Below are positions 17,701-25,655 of a stretch of 64,000 nucleotides of DNA, piece after piece. The stretch's first letter is position 1; every line of letters begins with the position of its first letter. The notes under the pieces are model-generated. The model was not told the origin of the DNA, searched no databases, and saw only the letters and a list, made by a program, of their open reading frames with translations. This DNA comes from Duganella sp. SG902 (GTDB lineage: Bacteria; Pseudomonadota; Gammaproteobacteria; Burkholderiales; Burkholderiaceae_D). The stretch spans positions 1-64,000 of the forward strand of contig NZ_JABMJK010000022.1 in NCBI RefSeq assembly GCF_013376005.1. The letters are read 5' to 3'. The translations under genes and the position numbers were made by a program.

Positions 17701-18397
17701 CTCGGTGCCGGGCAACTTCCTGCACGAGCAATTGGAGTGGATGGGACAGGAGGGCTTTGCCATCGTCGATCACGAGACTTTCGAATCGCGCCTGACGCGC
17801 CGCGTGGAGCGCGCCGGCTGGGCCAATCGCCTGGACGACACGCTGGCCTGGCTGCGCGAAATCGCCAGCACGCCGCTGCCGTATTTGAACGCGCCGCTGA
17901 GTCATATCGCCGCGCCGCTGCCGGAGATGGAGTTCTGGTTCCCGAGCGAGCGGCTGGGCACCGGTGCGCTGGACAGGTTGTGCGCTACCCATCTGCTGGG
18001 CGGCGCCTCGCGCCCCGCGCTGCCGGAGCGCGAGCTGCACGGCATGCTGAAAGGCTTCTGCGATCTGGTGTTTGAGCACGAAGGCCGTTACTGGGTGCTG
18101 GACTACAAATCGAATGCGCTGGGCGGCGGCGATGCGGCCTACCACGAGCCGGCGCTGATCGGCGCCATGGCCGAGCATCGCTACGATATCCAGGGCGCGA
18201 TCTACATGCTGGCGCTGCACCGGCTGCTGCAAAGCCGCTTGGGGGGCGCCTACGATCCGACCGAACAGCTGGGCGGCGCCATCTTCATGTTCCTGCGCGG
18301 CATAGGCAACGCGCAAACGCGCGGCTGCTACCGGATCGAGCCCGACCCCGAATTATTGGAAGGGCTGGAACGCCTGTTGGGTGCACGTCATGAGTGA
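14714..18397 (+). CDS. recB: exodeoxyribonuclease V beta subunit RecB
   Basis: This 1227-residue protein is the 3'-5' helicase and nuclease subunit of RecBCD. Walker A (ASAGTGKTWT) lies near residue 30. DEFQDT (motif II) and GDPKQSIYGFRGAD (motif III) are in the first half, and VTVHKSKGLEYP and YVALTRARH in the second helicase lobe. The C-terminal nuclease carries GFCDLVFEH and DYKSNA, the metal-binding aspartates and lysine. The start is the ATG at 14714 that overlaps the recC stop (ATGA); an in-frame start 51 nt upstream would sit inside recC and is rejected. All catalytic motifs look intact. Confidence 0.97.
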   Translation: MNNANQLAPLTFPLHGSRLIEASAGTGKTWTIAALYVRLVLGHGGEHAYKRPLLPADILVMTFTRAATRELSNRVRERLVEAAAYFRTHEQREQRDDYLDALLESYPDHSAQQQAAHRLQLAAETMDEAAIFTIDAWCQRMLREHAFDSGSLFDEELVSDEQALFEDAAHDYWRQQVYPLNADSLEALLSCWTDVGALKSSIRELVKRADIIGDAAGRGESLGQLIATVQRAQQAQLAQLKAGWHERATRMEQWIAQHRAVDPKCFNGNKMRPDSLTAWFNGLREWALNPASVMPDISDTAWNRLTTEGVEDAFAKNFSTVVPEDFEATLPLKFALAEIEPLSHALYRHAAAAVADRMAELKKRSRQFGFADMLDRLNAALQGENGAALRKRITDQYPVALVDEFQDTAPNQYQIFNQLYRVADNDPDTGLFLIGDPKQSIYGFRGADIHSYLSARRATAGRHYQLGTNYRSTKPVVEAVNHLFMYAESGFPRGAFRFRDVVTQENQLPFEAVGAKGRKERMVDAAGDAPALMIACSAAQDLKADSYREFFAHYCAEDIVARLNDERTGFEGGDHGFVRLQPADIAVLVRDRKEAAAIRRALQRRGVPSVYLSDKDSVTESEEAADVLRWLSAVANPLDGALARAAFATRTADLPLAELARLSSDELAWEERVEQLKALHIVWQRQGVLAMLRRFIHELQLPAALLQQVGGERRLTNLLHLAELLQSASRQLDGEQALIRWLAEQIEGGEGAGDERVLRLESDAELVKVVTVHKSKGLEYPLVYLPFAVTARKVERRNRSFFEFSDDDGVRRIDMALTDTAMELVERARLQEDLRLMYVALTRARHFLWLGVTALSARKAGDNTLHESALGYLLTGGVPLPSDLMMERWQHACQGCAAIGITTLPMQTQAPTRLNRVEQRPPLLDPQHYGGHFERDWSVGSFSSLARRTGPTGTISAAGPVPRDAQQEKLLEGPDLPAMVLPTRVEDAPWHRFPRGSVPGNFLHEQLEWMGQEGFAIVDHETFESRLTRRVERAGWANRLDDTLAWLREIASTPLPYLNAPLSHIAAPLPEMEFWFPSERLGTGALDRLCATHLLGGASRPALPERELHGMLKGFCDLVFEHEGRYWVLDYKSNALGGGDAAYHEPALIGAMAEHRYDIQGAIYMLALHRLLQSRLGGAYDPTEQLGGAIFMFLRGIGNAQTRGCYRIEPDPELLEGLERLLGARHE

Positions 18398-20321
18398 AGC
18401 ATTTTTCGCGCAAGTCGATGCGCTGACCGAGGCCGGCCAGTTGCGCCGCCTGAGCGGCGCCTTCGCTCGTTTCATCGCCTCGGTGGGCGACAGCTCGCCG
18501 CAGCTGATGGCGGCTTGCGTGCTGTTGTCCGAGCTGGAAGGGCGCGGCCACAGCTGCCTGCTGCTGAGCGAATTGAACGCCGATCCGGCAGCGCTGCTCG
18601 GCTGGAGCGGCGACGAATGGCGCGACCTGCGCGCCACGGTCGATCCGTGGCCGGAAGACGTGGCCGACTGGCGCGCGCTGTTGGCCGATTGCCGCCAGGT
18701 GTGGCCGGTGGGCGGCGATGACATCAGCCAGCCGCTGGTGCTCGATGGCGATCGTCTCTACCTGCGCCGCTACTGGCAGGACGAGACTCACGTGGCCGGC
18801 GCGGTGCGTGCGCGCGCCTTGGGCGAGGTGCTGGCGCCCGACGCGGACGCGGAAACCGCCGAAATCCGCCGCTGGTTGGACATTCTGTTCCCGCACGCCC
18901 CGCGCGGCGGTGGCGTCGACTGGCAAAAAATCGCCTGCGCGGTGGCCATGCGCGGCAAGCTTGGCATCATCACCGGCGGCCCCGGCACCGGAAAGACTTA
19001 CACCGTGGCGCGTCTGCTGGCCTTGCTGTTCGCCACCGCTGGCGAGCGCCAGGCCGGCTTGCGGGTGGCGCTGGCGGCGCCAACCGGCAAGGCGGCCGCG
19101 CGCCTCAAGCAATCGATCGATGTCGCGCTGGACGAACTGGCGGAAAAAGTCGGCGCGGCCTTGCCGCTGCGCGAACTTGCCGCCCGCATGGGCGCGGCGC
19201 GCACGCTGCACAGCCTGCTCGGGGCGCGGCCGGACACGCGTGCCTTCCAGCACCACGCCGGCAACCAGCTGGACGTGGATGTGCTGATTGTTGATGAAGC
19301 CTCAATGATTCACCTGGAAATGATGTCGGCGTTGTTGGCGGCCTTGCCGCAGACGGCGACGCTGATCCTGCTGGGCGACAAGGATCAACTGGCCTCGGTG
19401 GAGGCGGGCGCCGTGCTGGGCGACCTGTGCCACAACGCCGAGGCTGGCGAGTACCAGCCCGAAACCTTGTCATATGTACACGCCAGTACCGGCCAGCAAA
19501 TTCCGGACAGCTTTGCCGGCCATGGCGGACCGATAGCGCAGCAAACCGTGATGCTGCGCGAAAGCCGTCGTTTCGGTGGCCCGATCGGCGCGCTGGCGCT
19601 GGCGGTGAATGCCGGCGACGCGGCCAGGGCGGTGGAGATATTGCGTTCTGGACAAGATGGGAAAGTGGCATGGACCGACCTGGCACAGCCCGCCGACCTG
19701 TTGCAACTGGCCTTGTCGGGCTATCGCGGCTATTTGCAATTAATCAAGAATATGCCGCAGGAAGCTGAAGACGTCGTACGACTTGCCATTTTAAGAAGCT
19801 TTGAAAGCTTCCGGATTTTGTGCGCGGTGCGCGAGGGCGAGTGGGGCGTTTCAGGTTTGAACGATGCAATCGAGCAAAGATTGCAGTCGGCTGGCTTGCT
19901 CAAGAGAACTGGCGAATGGTACGTCGGCCGTCCGGTCATGGTCACCCGCAACGATTACGCGACCGGCGTTTTCAACGGCGACATCGGCCTGACCTTGCCC
20001 GACCCGGCGCGTCCGGGAGCCTTGCGCGTGTACTTCTCGGAAGGCGAAACTGTGCGCAGCGTGCTTGCCACAAGGTTAAGAAACGTGGAAACCGCGTTCG
20101 CCATGACGGTGCATAAATCGCAAGGTTCGGAGTTCCTGCACACCGCCATGGTGCTGCCGAAAGAGGGGGGCGGGATGCTGGCGCGGGAGCTGATTTACAC
20201 CGGCATCACCCGCGCCCGCGACTACTTTACGTTACTGACGCCGAACGGCCAGGTGCTGCTGGACGCCATCGGCCAACGAACCCAGCGTGCCAGCGGACTG
20301 CGCCACCTGCTCGACAACTAA
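18390..20321 (+). CDS. recD: exodeoxyribonuclease V alpha subunit RecD
   Basis: This 643-residue protein is the 5'-3' helicase of RecBCD. Walker A (GGPGTGKTYTV) lies near residue 195, Walker B (VDEASMI) and GDKDQLASVEAG near 300-340, and the late motif MTVHKSQGSEF near 570. The ATG at 18390 overlaps the last 8 nt of recB; a GTG at 18381 is a less likely alternative. A palindromic repeat begins one base after its stop codon, suggesting the end of the recCBD transcript. Residues from about 445 to 540 (19720-20000) are encoded by visibly AT-richer DNA than the rest of the operon. Confidence 0.96.
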   Translation: MSEAFFAQVDALTEAGQLRRLSGAFARFIASVGDSSPQLMAACVLLSELEGRGHSCLLLSELNADPAALLGWSGDEWRDLRATVDPWPEDVADWRALLADCRQVWPVGGDDISQPLVLDGDRLYLRRYWQDETHVAGAVRARALGEVLAPDADAETAEIRRWLDILFPHAPRGGGVDWQKIACAVAMRGKLGIITGGPGTGKTYTVARLLALLFATAGERQAGLRVALAAPTGKAAARLKQSIDVALDELAEKVGAALPLRELAARMGAARTLHSLLGARPDTRAFQHHAGNQLDVDVLIVDEASMIHLEMMSALLAALPQTATLILLGDKDQLASVEAGAVLGDLCHNAEAGEYQPETLSYVHASTGQQIPDSFAGHGGPIAQQTVMLRESRRFGGPIGALALAVNAGDAARAVEILRSGQDGKVAWTDLAQPADLLQLALSGYRGYLQLIKNMPQEAEDVVRLAILRSFESFRILCAVREGEWGVSGLNDAIEQRLQSAGLLKRTGEWYVGRPVMVTRNDYATGVFNGDIGLTLPDPARPGALRVYFSEGETVRSVLATRLRNVETAFAMTVHKSQGSEFLHTAMVLPKEGGGMLARELIYTGITRARDYFTLLTPNGQVLLDAIGQRTQRASGLRHLLDN

Positions 20322-20322
20322 C

Positions 20323-20351
20323 GTCATTCCGGCGAACGCCGGAATCCATGC
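20323..20351. repeat. palindromic repeat variant at the recD stop
   Basis: ATTCCGGCG and CGCCGGAAT form a 9-bp stem around two unpaired bases, framed by GTC upstream and CCATGC downstream as in the longer dRS3-like units of this window. It starts 1 bp after the recD stop and may act as a 3' stabilising or terminating hairpin. Confidence 0.7.
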
Positions 20352-20488
20352 TGAGTTCGCTGAATCACTCACGTCTATCGGTCCAGCAGAGGACCATCCG
20401 CCTCCGCCCGAGCGACGTTTAAGCTAGTAATTAGCGCATTACAGCCAAGAGTTAGCACGCCCCCACAGAATAATGCGGGCTACAGGCG

Positions 20489-20520
20489 TAAAAAAGCCGG
20501 ACGCGCAGGTCCGGCTTTTA
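20489..20520 (-). terminator. intrinsic terminator of the PBP7 gene, bidirectional
   Basis: AAAAGCCGGAC (20492-20502) pairs with GTCCGGCTTTT (20509-20519) around a 6-nt loop. Leftward transcripts end in a run of six U residues, as a rho-independent terminator needs. Rightward transcripts also meet a short T-run. It is 20 bp past the end of the leftward endopeptidase gene. The rest of 20352-20488 shows no gene. Confidence 0.85.
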
Positions 20521-20539
20521 AAGTGCATTGCCACAGCGC

Positions 20540-21415
20540 TTACATCGCGCGGCGCGTGCGCTTGCTTTGCTTGACGGCTTTCTTCTTGCTCTTCACCGAC
20601 GCTTTCATGACTTTTGGTTTCTCATCCGGCCCGGCGATCAGGCGGCGGATCTTGACCGCATCCATGTTGCGCACCGAGCTGGCGCCGGCGTTCAGCAGCA
20701 CCAGGGTGTTGTTCTTGCCACCGGTCCGGAAGCGCATGATCAGGCAGCGGCCGGCTTCCTCGGTGTAGCCGGTCTTGGACAACCCGACATCCCAACCCTT
20801 GGCGCCAACCAGGCGGTTGGTGTTGTGATACTCGACCTTGCGGCCCTTGATGTTGATCACATCCTTGGTGTCAGTGGTGATGCGGCGAATGTCAGGATAG
20901 GCCGAGGCGGCCGCCGCGATCTTCACCAGCTCGGTCGCGGTGGACATATTGTGGGGGGACAAACCGGTCGGTTCCTCGATCACCGTCTGGGTCAGACCCA
21001 GCGCGCGGATCTTGGCTTTGACTGCCGCACGGAAAGCTTCCATGCCGCCAGGATAGGTCCGGCCGAGCGAGGCAGCGGCTCGGTTGTCTGACGACATCAG
21101 CGCCAGCTGCAACACATCGCCGCGCGAAATCTCGGCGCCGACCGGCACGCGCGAGGCGCTGTGTTTCAGCATATCCACGTCCGAACGATCGATGGCGATC
21201 TTTTCGTTCATATCCTGTTTGGCGTCCAGCACCACCATGGCGGTCATCAGCTTGGTCAACGAAGCGATGGGCACCTGGGCGTTGGCGTTCTTCTCCAGCA
21301 GCACTTTGCCGGTGTCGTCTTCGACCACCAGCACCGACTGCGAGCCGAGCGGCACGGCGGCAAATGCAGCCGCGGTAAACGAGCTCAGCAATACAGCAAC
21401 AATTTTCTTGAGCAT
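20540..21415 (-). CDS. pbpG: D-alanyl-D-alanine endopeptidase, PBP7 type
   Basis: This 291-residue periplasmic penicillin-binding protein should cut cross-links in peptidoglycan. A signal peptide ends near residue 19 (AAFA-AVP). The three active-site motifs are present and well spaced: SLTK (Ser52), SDN (109-111) and KTG (214-216). Length and motif spacing fit the PbpG group, without the C-terminal membrane anchor domain of DacA. The C-terminus is very basic (KSKKKAVKQSKRTRR), which may help binding to the envelope. No clear Shine-Dalgarno sequence precedes the ATG at 21415. Confidence 0.93.
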   Translation of the reverse strand: MLKKIVAVLLSSFTAAAFAAVPLGSQSVLVVEDDTGKVLLEKNANAQVPIASLTKLMTAMVVLDAKQDMNEKIAIDRSDVDMLKHSASRVPVGAEISRGDVLQLALMSSDNRAAASLGRTYPGGMEAFRAAVKAKIRALGLTQTVIEEPTGLSPHNMSTATELVKIAAAASAYPDIRRITTDTKDVINIKGRKVEYHNTNRLVGAKGWDVGLSKTGYTEEAGRCLIMRFRTGGKNNTLVLLNAGASSVRNMDAVKIRRLIAGPDEKPKVMKASVKSKKKAVKQSKRTRRAM

Positions 21416-21562
21416 ATCGGTATGTAAAAAGGAAAGAGGAGTCTATCGGACACGTCTGGGGGACGTGGCGCGCGTAAATAGTCTAGCTATACGGCAATAT
21501 TCTCTAAGGATAGACAATAACATTAAAGTCGCTTCTCGTCTATTGTACGTAAGTATCGGATT

Positions 21563-21605
21563 AAAAACAAAAAAGCCCTGGGACGGGAGCGCCCAGGGCT
21601 TTTTT
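21563..21605 (-). terminator. strong intrinsic terminator downstream of the Mop gene
   Basis: AAAAAAGCCCTGGG (21569-21582) pairs with CCCAGGGCTTTTTT (21592-21605) around a 9-nt loop. In the leftward direction the stem is followed by TTTTTTGTTTTTAA, an excellent rho-independent signal for the Mop gene transcript. It would also stop rightward transcripts. Confidence 0.88.
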
Positions 21606-21681
21606 CCGTGCAACGGCTGCGGCGGCGGCCGGGATGGTAATGCCGCTAAGTTAAGCCTTTTCGACCACAAACTGGTGAGCC

Positions 21682-21759
21682 GTCATTCCCGCGCTGGCGG
21701 GAATCCATAGGACGCGTGGTCATCAGTTCAGCATGGATTCCCGCCTGCGCGGGAATGAC
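21682..21759. repeat. inverted pair of complete dRS3-like repeat units
   Basis: Units at 21682-21708 and 21733-21759 are inverted copies of 27 bp with a single mismatch in the core centre. Each is itself a short palindrome with the ATTCCC-N8-GGGAAT core. The pair can fold into one long cruciform or two short hairpins. Confidence 0.88.
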
Positions 21760-21802
21760 CGGTTCTTAATTTGGCTGCATTACAGCCGGGACGGGGGACT
21801 GG

Positions 21803-22024
21803 CTAACTGCCGATCTTGGCGATGGACACCTCGGTGGATTTCACCAGGGCGATCACTTCGCTGCCGACTTTCAGGTCCAGGTCCTGGATCGAGCGTGAGG
21901 TGATCACCGAAGTGACGATACCGTGCTGGGTTTCTACATCGACTTCCGAAACGACCGGGCCAAAGATGATTTCCTTGATCTTGCCACGGAATTGGTTGCG
22001 TACATTAATTTCAGAAATGGCCAT
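21803..22024 (-). CDS. single Mop (TOBE) domain molybdenum-pterin-binding protein
   Basis: This 73-residue protein is one complete Mop/TOBE domain: it opens with INVRNQFRGKIKEI, continues with a VDVET strand, and ends with the SRSIQDLDLKVGSEVIALVKSTEVSI pattern typical of molbindins. Single-domain members assemble into rings that bind molybdate or related oxyanions in the cytoplasm. It lies 84 bp downstream of a sulfate-binding protein gene on the same strand, so a shared role in oxyanion handling is plausible but inferred. A clear AAGGAAG motif precedes the ATG. Confidence 0.88.
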   Translation of the reverse strand: MAISEINVRNQFRGKIKEIIFGPVVSEVDVETQHGIVTSVITSRSIQDLDLKVGSEVIALVKSTEVSIAKIGS

Positions 22025-22108
22025 CGTGCTTCCTTTGTCTGGGTTGATTACAACAGTTCCAGATTACGGGCACGGCGGCCATTTGAGAACGAATGCTTTT
22101 GAATATTG

Positions 22109-23128
22109 TTATTTGTTATAAATCTTGTCGAACTCGCCGCCGTCGGCAAAGTGCTTGGCCTGGGCTGCCTTCCAGCCGCCAAACACGTCGTCGATGGTGA
22201 ACAGGTTGACTTGCTTGAAGTTGGCGTTGTACTTCTTGAAGGCTTTCTCAGAGCGCGGGCGCAGCGAGTGCTTGGCGATGATTTCCTGGCCTTCTTCGCT
22301 GTACAGGAAGTTGACGTAGCCGGTGGCCTGCTTGCGCAGGTTGCGTTTGTCGACCACCTTGTCCACCACCGCTACCGGCGACTCGGCCAGGATGGAGATC
22401 GACGGGTAGACCACGTCGAACTTGTCGCCGAATTCCTCGCGCACCAGGTTCACTTCGTTTTCAAAGGTCACCAGCACGTCGCCGATTTCACGCTGGGTGA
22501 AGGTGGTGGTGGCGCCGCGGCCGCCGGCGTCCAGCACCGGCACGTTCTTGAAGATCTTGCCGACCAGGTCGCGCGCCTGCGCTTCGTTGCCGCCTTTCTT
22601 GACCACCGAACCCCAGGCCGCCAGATAGGTGTAGCGGCCGTTGCCGGAGGTCTTAGGATGCGGAATGATGACTTTCACGCCCGGCTTGGCCAGGTCGCCC
22701 CAGTCCTTGATCTGCTTGGGATTGCCCTTGCGGGTCAGGAACACCATGGTGGAGTAGAACGGCGACGAGTTGTTCGGGAATTTCTTGGCCCAATCGGCCG
22801 CCACCACGCCGCGCTCGACCAGGATGTCGATGTCGTTGGCCTGGTTCATGGTTACGATGGAGGCTTCCATGCCGTCCGCCACCGAGCGCGCCTGCTTGGA
22901 CGAGCCGCCGTGCGACTGGTTCACGTCCACGCTCTCGCCGGTGCTTTTCTTCCACTGGGCGCTGAAGGCAGGGTTGATTTCCTTGAACAGTTCACGGGTG
23001 ACGTCGTAGGCGGCGTTCAGCAGCACGGTGTCGGCGGCTTGCGCCTGCATCGGCAGCCCCAGCAGGACGGCGGAGGCGGCCAGGAAGGACGAGATGACAA
23101 CGCGGCGAGCAGTATTTTTAGTGGTCAT
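22109..23128 (-). CDS. sbp: periplasmic sulfate-binding protein of an ABC transporter
   Basis: The 339-residue precursor has a signal peptide ending near residue 31 (AQAADTVLLN). The mature part follows the Sbp/CysP pattern: NAAYDVTRELFKEIN, then NQSHGGSSKQARSV, NQANDID, PHPKTSGNGRY and GDVLVTFENE, all of which line the oxyanion site in this family. It delivers sulfate (or thiosulfate) to a CysTWA permease, whose genes are not in this window. Sbp and CysP cannot be told apart with certainty here. The Mop gene follows on the same strand. Confidence 0.92.
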   Translation of the reverse strand: MTTKNTARRVVISSFLAASAVLLGLPMQAQAADTVLLNAAYDVTRELFKEINPAFSAQWKKSTGESVDVNQSHGGSSKQARSVADGMEASIVTMNQANDIDILVERGVVAADWAKKFPNNSSPFYSTMVFLTRKGNPKQIKDWGDLAKPGVKVIIPHPKTSGNGRYTYLAAWGSVVKKGGNEAQARDLVGKIFKNVPVLDAGGRGATTTFTQREIGDVLVTFENEVNLVREEFGDKFDVVYPSISILAESPVAVVDKVVDKRNLRKQATGYVNFLYSEEGQEIIAKHSLRPRSEKAFKKYNANFKQVNLFTIDDVFGGWKAAQAKHFADGGEFDKIYNK

Positions 23129-23181
23129 AATGAGCTTTCGTAATAACAGGCGTCCATGGTGTAAAATTTCGCCCCGAAAAG

Positions 23182-23223
23182 ATACGAATTTTTCGTTATA
23201 TGCTTAGAAGTTCACTAGAAAAC
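23182..23223 (-). promoter_or_regulatory. candidate promoter and operator of the sulfate-binding protein gene
   Basis: On the minus strand a good -10 element, TATAAC (23200-23195), follows only a weak -35 (TTTTCT-like), as for activator-dependent promoters. It overlaps an imperfect dyad, ATAACGAA-AA-ATTCGTAT (23199-23182). The dyad may bind a LysR-type regulator such as CysB; this is a guess from position. The leader would be about 67 nt. Confidence 0.38.
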
Positions 23224-23343
23224 GCATATGGATTTTTGAAAACATTAGTGGGCAAACAAGGACGCGCGCTCTAGTCTGGCAGCATCCGACGGCCTTAACC
23301 AGCTTGGTGTATAGTCGCCCTTAGTAATGTTTTGTGAGCGTAC

Positions 23344-23874
23344 ATGAGTCTTGAAATTCGTATTGCTGCTTCGACGGATGCGGAGGCGGCGTGCAATGTA
23401 TTGCGCCGTTCGATCAAGGAATGCTGCGAGCTGGATCATAAGAACGATCCGGCCATCCTTGATGCGTGGCTAGGCAATAAAACTCCGCAGATGGTGGCGA
23501 ACTGGTTCAGCTCGCCCACCAATTATTCGCTGGTCGCGCTCAGCGAAGGCGCCGTCGTCGGCGTCGCGCTGCTCACCGGCGCCGGCAAGCTGGCGCTGTG
23601 TTATCTGTTGCCGGAGGCGCGCCGCCAGGGCATCGGCAAGGCCTTGTTGACGAAGATGGAGGAGCAGGCCTGCAGCTGGGGCGTGAAAGCCCTGCAGCTG
23701 CACAGCACGGCCAGCGGCAAGGACTTCTTCGCCCAGCGCGGCTACACCGATGCCGGCAAGGTGCGCTCGCCGTACGGTGTGGAGACGGTGTTCTTCTGGA
23801 AGCAGCTGGACGAGGACGCCACCTGCCCGAACGCGCCCAAGCGCAAGAAATTCTGCAACTGCAATACCGCTTAA
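23344..23874 (+). CDS. GNAT-family N-acetyltransferase
   Basis: The 176-residue protein has the GNAT fold. A strand-helix start (LEIRIAASTDAEAACNVL) leads to the acetyl-CoA-binding motif A, LCYLLPEARRQGIGKALL (about 84-101), with the R/Q-x-x-G-x-G/A loop as RRQGIGKA, and then a motif B region ending in FFAQRGYTDAGKV. The substrate cannot be deduced. The C-terminus carries a cysteine-rich tail (CPNAPKRKKFCNCNTA) that may bind a metal. Its stop codon overlaps that of the convergent glutamine amidotransferase gene. Confidence 0.88.
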   Translation: MSLEIRIAASTDAEAACNVLRRSIKECCELDHKNDPAILDAWLGNKTPQMVANWFSSPTNYSLVALSEGAVVGVALLTGAGKLALCYLLPEARRQGIGKALLTKMEEQACSWGVKALQLHSTASGKDFFAQRGYTDAGKVRSPYGVETVFFWKQLDEDATCPNAPKRKKFCNCNTA

Positions 23875-24671
23875 TACGCTACCCGCAAGCTCTCCCGCCG
23901 TTCCGGCACCGATCCCACTTCCACTCCGCCGGCGAACAACTTCAGTTCGCCCGCCGCGAATTGCGTCCACTGTTCGTTGGAGGTGAGCGGCTGCGTGGCG
24001 ATCACGGCGATGCGATCGTCCAGGTGGTTGTGGCGGCTGAAGTCGATGCTGAGGTTGCAGTCGATCAGGTGCGCCACCGAGAACGGATATTCGCGCACCA
24101 CCACGTGCAGGTCGGTGCTGCAGTGGGCGAACAGCAGCTCGCCGTTGGACAGGATGAAGTTGAAGCTGCCGTAGTCGGCGATCTCGCCGGCCAGGGTTTC
24201 CAGCGCCGCGTACAGCACGTGGCGTTCTGGCTGATGTTCAAAGCGCAGCGCCAGCCCGGACAGCAGGTGGCAGAAGGCGCGCTCGCTGTCGGTGTCGCCC
24301 CACGGCGCGTACAGGCTGGGATTGGGATCGAACAGTTTCAGGTCGCCGTTGTGGGCGAACGACCAGGTCTGGCCCCACAGCTCGCGCGTGAACGGATGGC
24401 TGTTTTCCAGCGACACGCGGCCCTGCGTGGCCTTGCGGATGTGCGCCACCACGCTGCGCGCCTTGATCGGGCTTTGCTTGAACTGCGCCGCCAGCGGCGA
24501 GTGGATCGAGGGCAGGTAATCGGTGTACAGGCGGCAGCCGGTGGGCGTGTGCAGGGCGATGCCCCAGCCATCCTTGTGTTCGCCGGTACGGCCGCCGCGC
24601 TCGGCAAAGCCGGCGAAGGAAAAGTCCACGGCGGCGGGTTTGTTGCTGCTCATCGCAAGTAATTGGCACAT
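23871..24671 (-). CDS. class II glutamine amidotransferase, YafJ type
   Basis: This 266-residue protein starts Met-Cys, so that Cys2 becomes the N-terminal nucleophile of an Ntn glutaminase. GRTGEHKDGWGIAL, VVAHIRKATQG and FAHNGDL are the usual class II glutaminase loops that bind glutamine. The protein is a stand-alone glutaminase domain, as in E. coli YafJ, and the acceptor of the ammonia is unknown. It converges with the GNAT gene, sharing stop-codon bases, and is divergent from the degenerate EAL gene. Confidence 0.9.
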   Translation of the reverse strand: MCQLLAMSSNKPAAVDFSFAGFAERGGRTGEHKDGWGIALHTPTGCRLYTDYLPSIHSPLAAQFKQSPIKARSVVAHIRKATQGRVSLENSHPFTRELWGQTWSFAHNGDLKLFDPNPSLYAPWGDTDSERAFCHLLSGLALRFEHQPERHVLYAALETLAGEIADYGSFNFILSNGELLFAHCSTDLHVVVREYPFSVAHLIDCNLSIDFSRHNHLDDRIAVIATQPLTSNEQWTQFAAGELKLFAGGVEVGSVPERRESLRVAY

Positions 24672-24827
24672 GGTGTCACGACGGAGTTAAACGATGACCT
24701 CACGATAACGGCCGCGCTCCCGGGGCGGAACGAATGTTTTGGCATATCCATAGCTGAAAGCATTCGTTCTGCTTTGCGGCGCGCGGGCATACGCTGTCGA
24801 CATTGTTCGTACCCCAAGAGGAGTTCC

Positions 24828-25649
24828 ATGTCATTCCCCATCCTGCAAAAGTACCTGGCGCGTCTATCCGACGCCACCGGCGCTGCTTCCAGCATCTGGC
24901 TCGATCACGAGGGCAAGGCGCAAGGGCGGTTTTTCAATTGCACCATGAGCAGCGCGTTCCAGCCTATTCGGCACCTGGACAGCGGCGAGGTGCTGGCCTA
25001 CGAAGGTTTGGCGCGCAGCGTGTCGGCGCAGGACCAGGGGCTGTCGCTGTGGAAGCTGCTCGACCACGCGGCCAGCGACGATGAGTCGATCGAGCTGGAC
25101 CGGCTGTGCCGCATGCTGCACGCGATTAATTTCTTCCGCCAGGCCGGCAATACCGATGCCGATCTCTATCTGAATGTGCATGACCGGCTGCTGAGCGCGG
25201 TCAGCAGCAACCACGGCCACGCGTTCCGCCGCATTCTCGACGCGCTGGAGTTGCCGCTGGAGCGGGTGGTGCTCCAATTGCCTGCGGCCACGCCGCAGCA
25301 GGGCTGGTTGTTGAACTATGTGTCGGACAATTACCGCCGCAATGGCTTCCGCTTCGCGGTGAACGTCAACAGCGCGCGGGATGGCCTGGGCGTGCTGGAT
25401 CGCTTGCGTCCGGACGTGTTCAAGCTGGACGCGCGGGAATTGCAGGATAAGGCTGGCCTGGAGCAGTTACTGCGGCGTTGCGCCGCGGCCAAGGTGGAAG
25501 TGGTGTTCAAGCGGCTGGAAACGCCGCAACACCTGTCGGCCTTGCGCGAATTGAGCGCGGCCGCAGGCGTGCCATTGCTGGTGCAGGGGTATCTGCTGGA
25601 TGAACCGCGCTCGGCTCTCTTGCAAGAGCCGGCGCGCCAGGCTGCTTAG
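24828..25649 (+). CDS. degenerate EAL-domain protein, probably not a phosphodiesterase
   Basis: The 273-residue protein is a single EAL fold without GGDEF or sensor domains. The start is the ATG at 24828 behind a strong AAGAGGAG; a longer frame from 24663 is rejected. Signature residues are largely lost. EAL reads EGL (59-61). The catalytic glutamate block reads VVLQLPAA. The DDFG metal loop reads NVNS (179-182). The AEGVE block reads VVFKRLE. The substrate-contact Asn115, K-L-D (199-201) and QGY (253-255) remain. This pattern resembles EAL proteins that act by protein contact, such as RflP/YdiV (established family knowledge), but no specific function can be assigned. Confidence 0.82.
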   Translation: MSFPILQKYLARLSDATGAASSIWLDHEGKAQGRFFNCTMSSAFQPIRHLDSGEVLAYEGLARSVSAQDQGLSLWKLLDHAASDDESIELDRLCRMLHAINFFRQAGNTDADLYLNVHDRLLSAVSSNHGHAFRRILDALELPLERVVLQLPAATPQQGWLLNYVSDNYRRNGFRFAVNVNSARDGLGVLDRLRPDVFKLDARELQDKAGLEQLLRRCAAAKVEVVFKRLETPQHLSALRELSAAAGVPLLVQGYLLDEPRSALLQEPARQAA

Positions 25650-25655
25650 TTCAGC

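Larger units (their letters stand above)
21416..21802. other. 387-bp gap holding a terminator and a paired palindromic repeat
   Basis: No convincing gene is present. Going leftward from the Mop gene, the gap holds the paired dRS3-like repeat, then the terminator at 21563-21605, then an AT-rich stretch (21475-21565) that should carry the pbpG promoter, although no hexamer pair stands out. Confidence 0.6.

Noticed and set aside
19720..20000. AT-richer stretch inside recD as a sign of transfer or insertion
   Set aside because: The reading frame and helicase order are undisturbed, so local codon drift is the simpler explanation.
21443..21670. 75-residue frame between pbpG and the Mop gene
   Set aside because: It runs through a terminator hairpin, has no recognisable features and no ribosome site.
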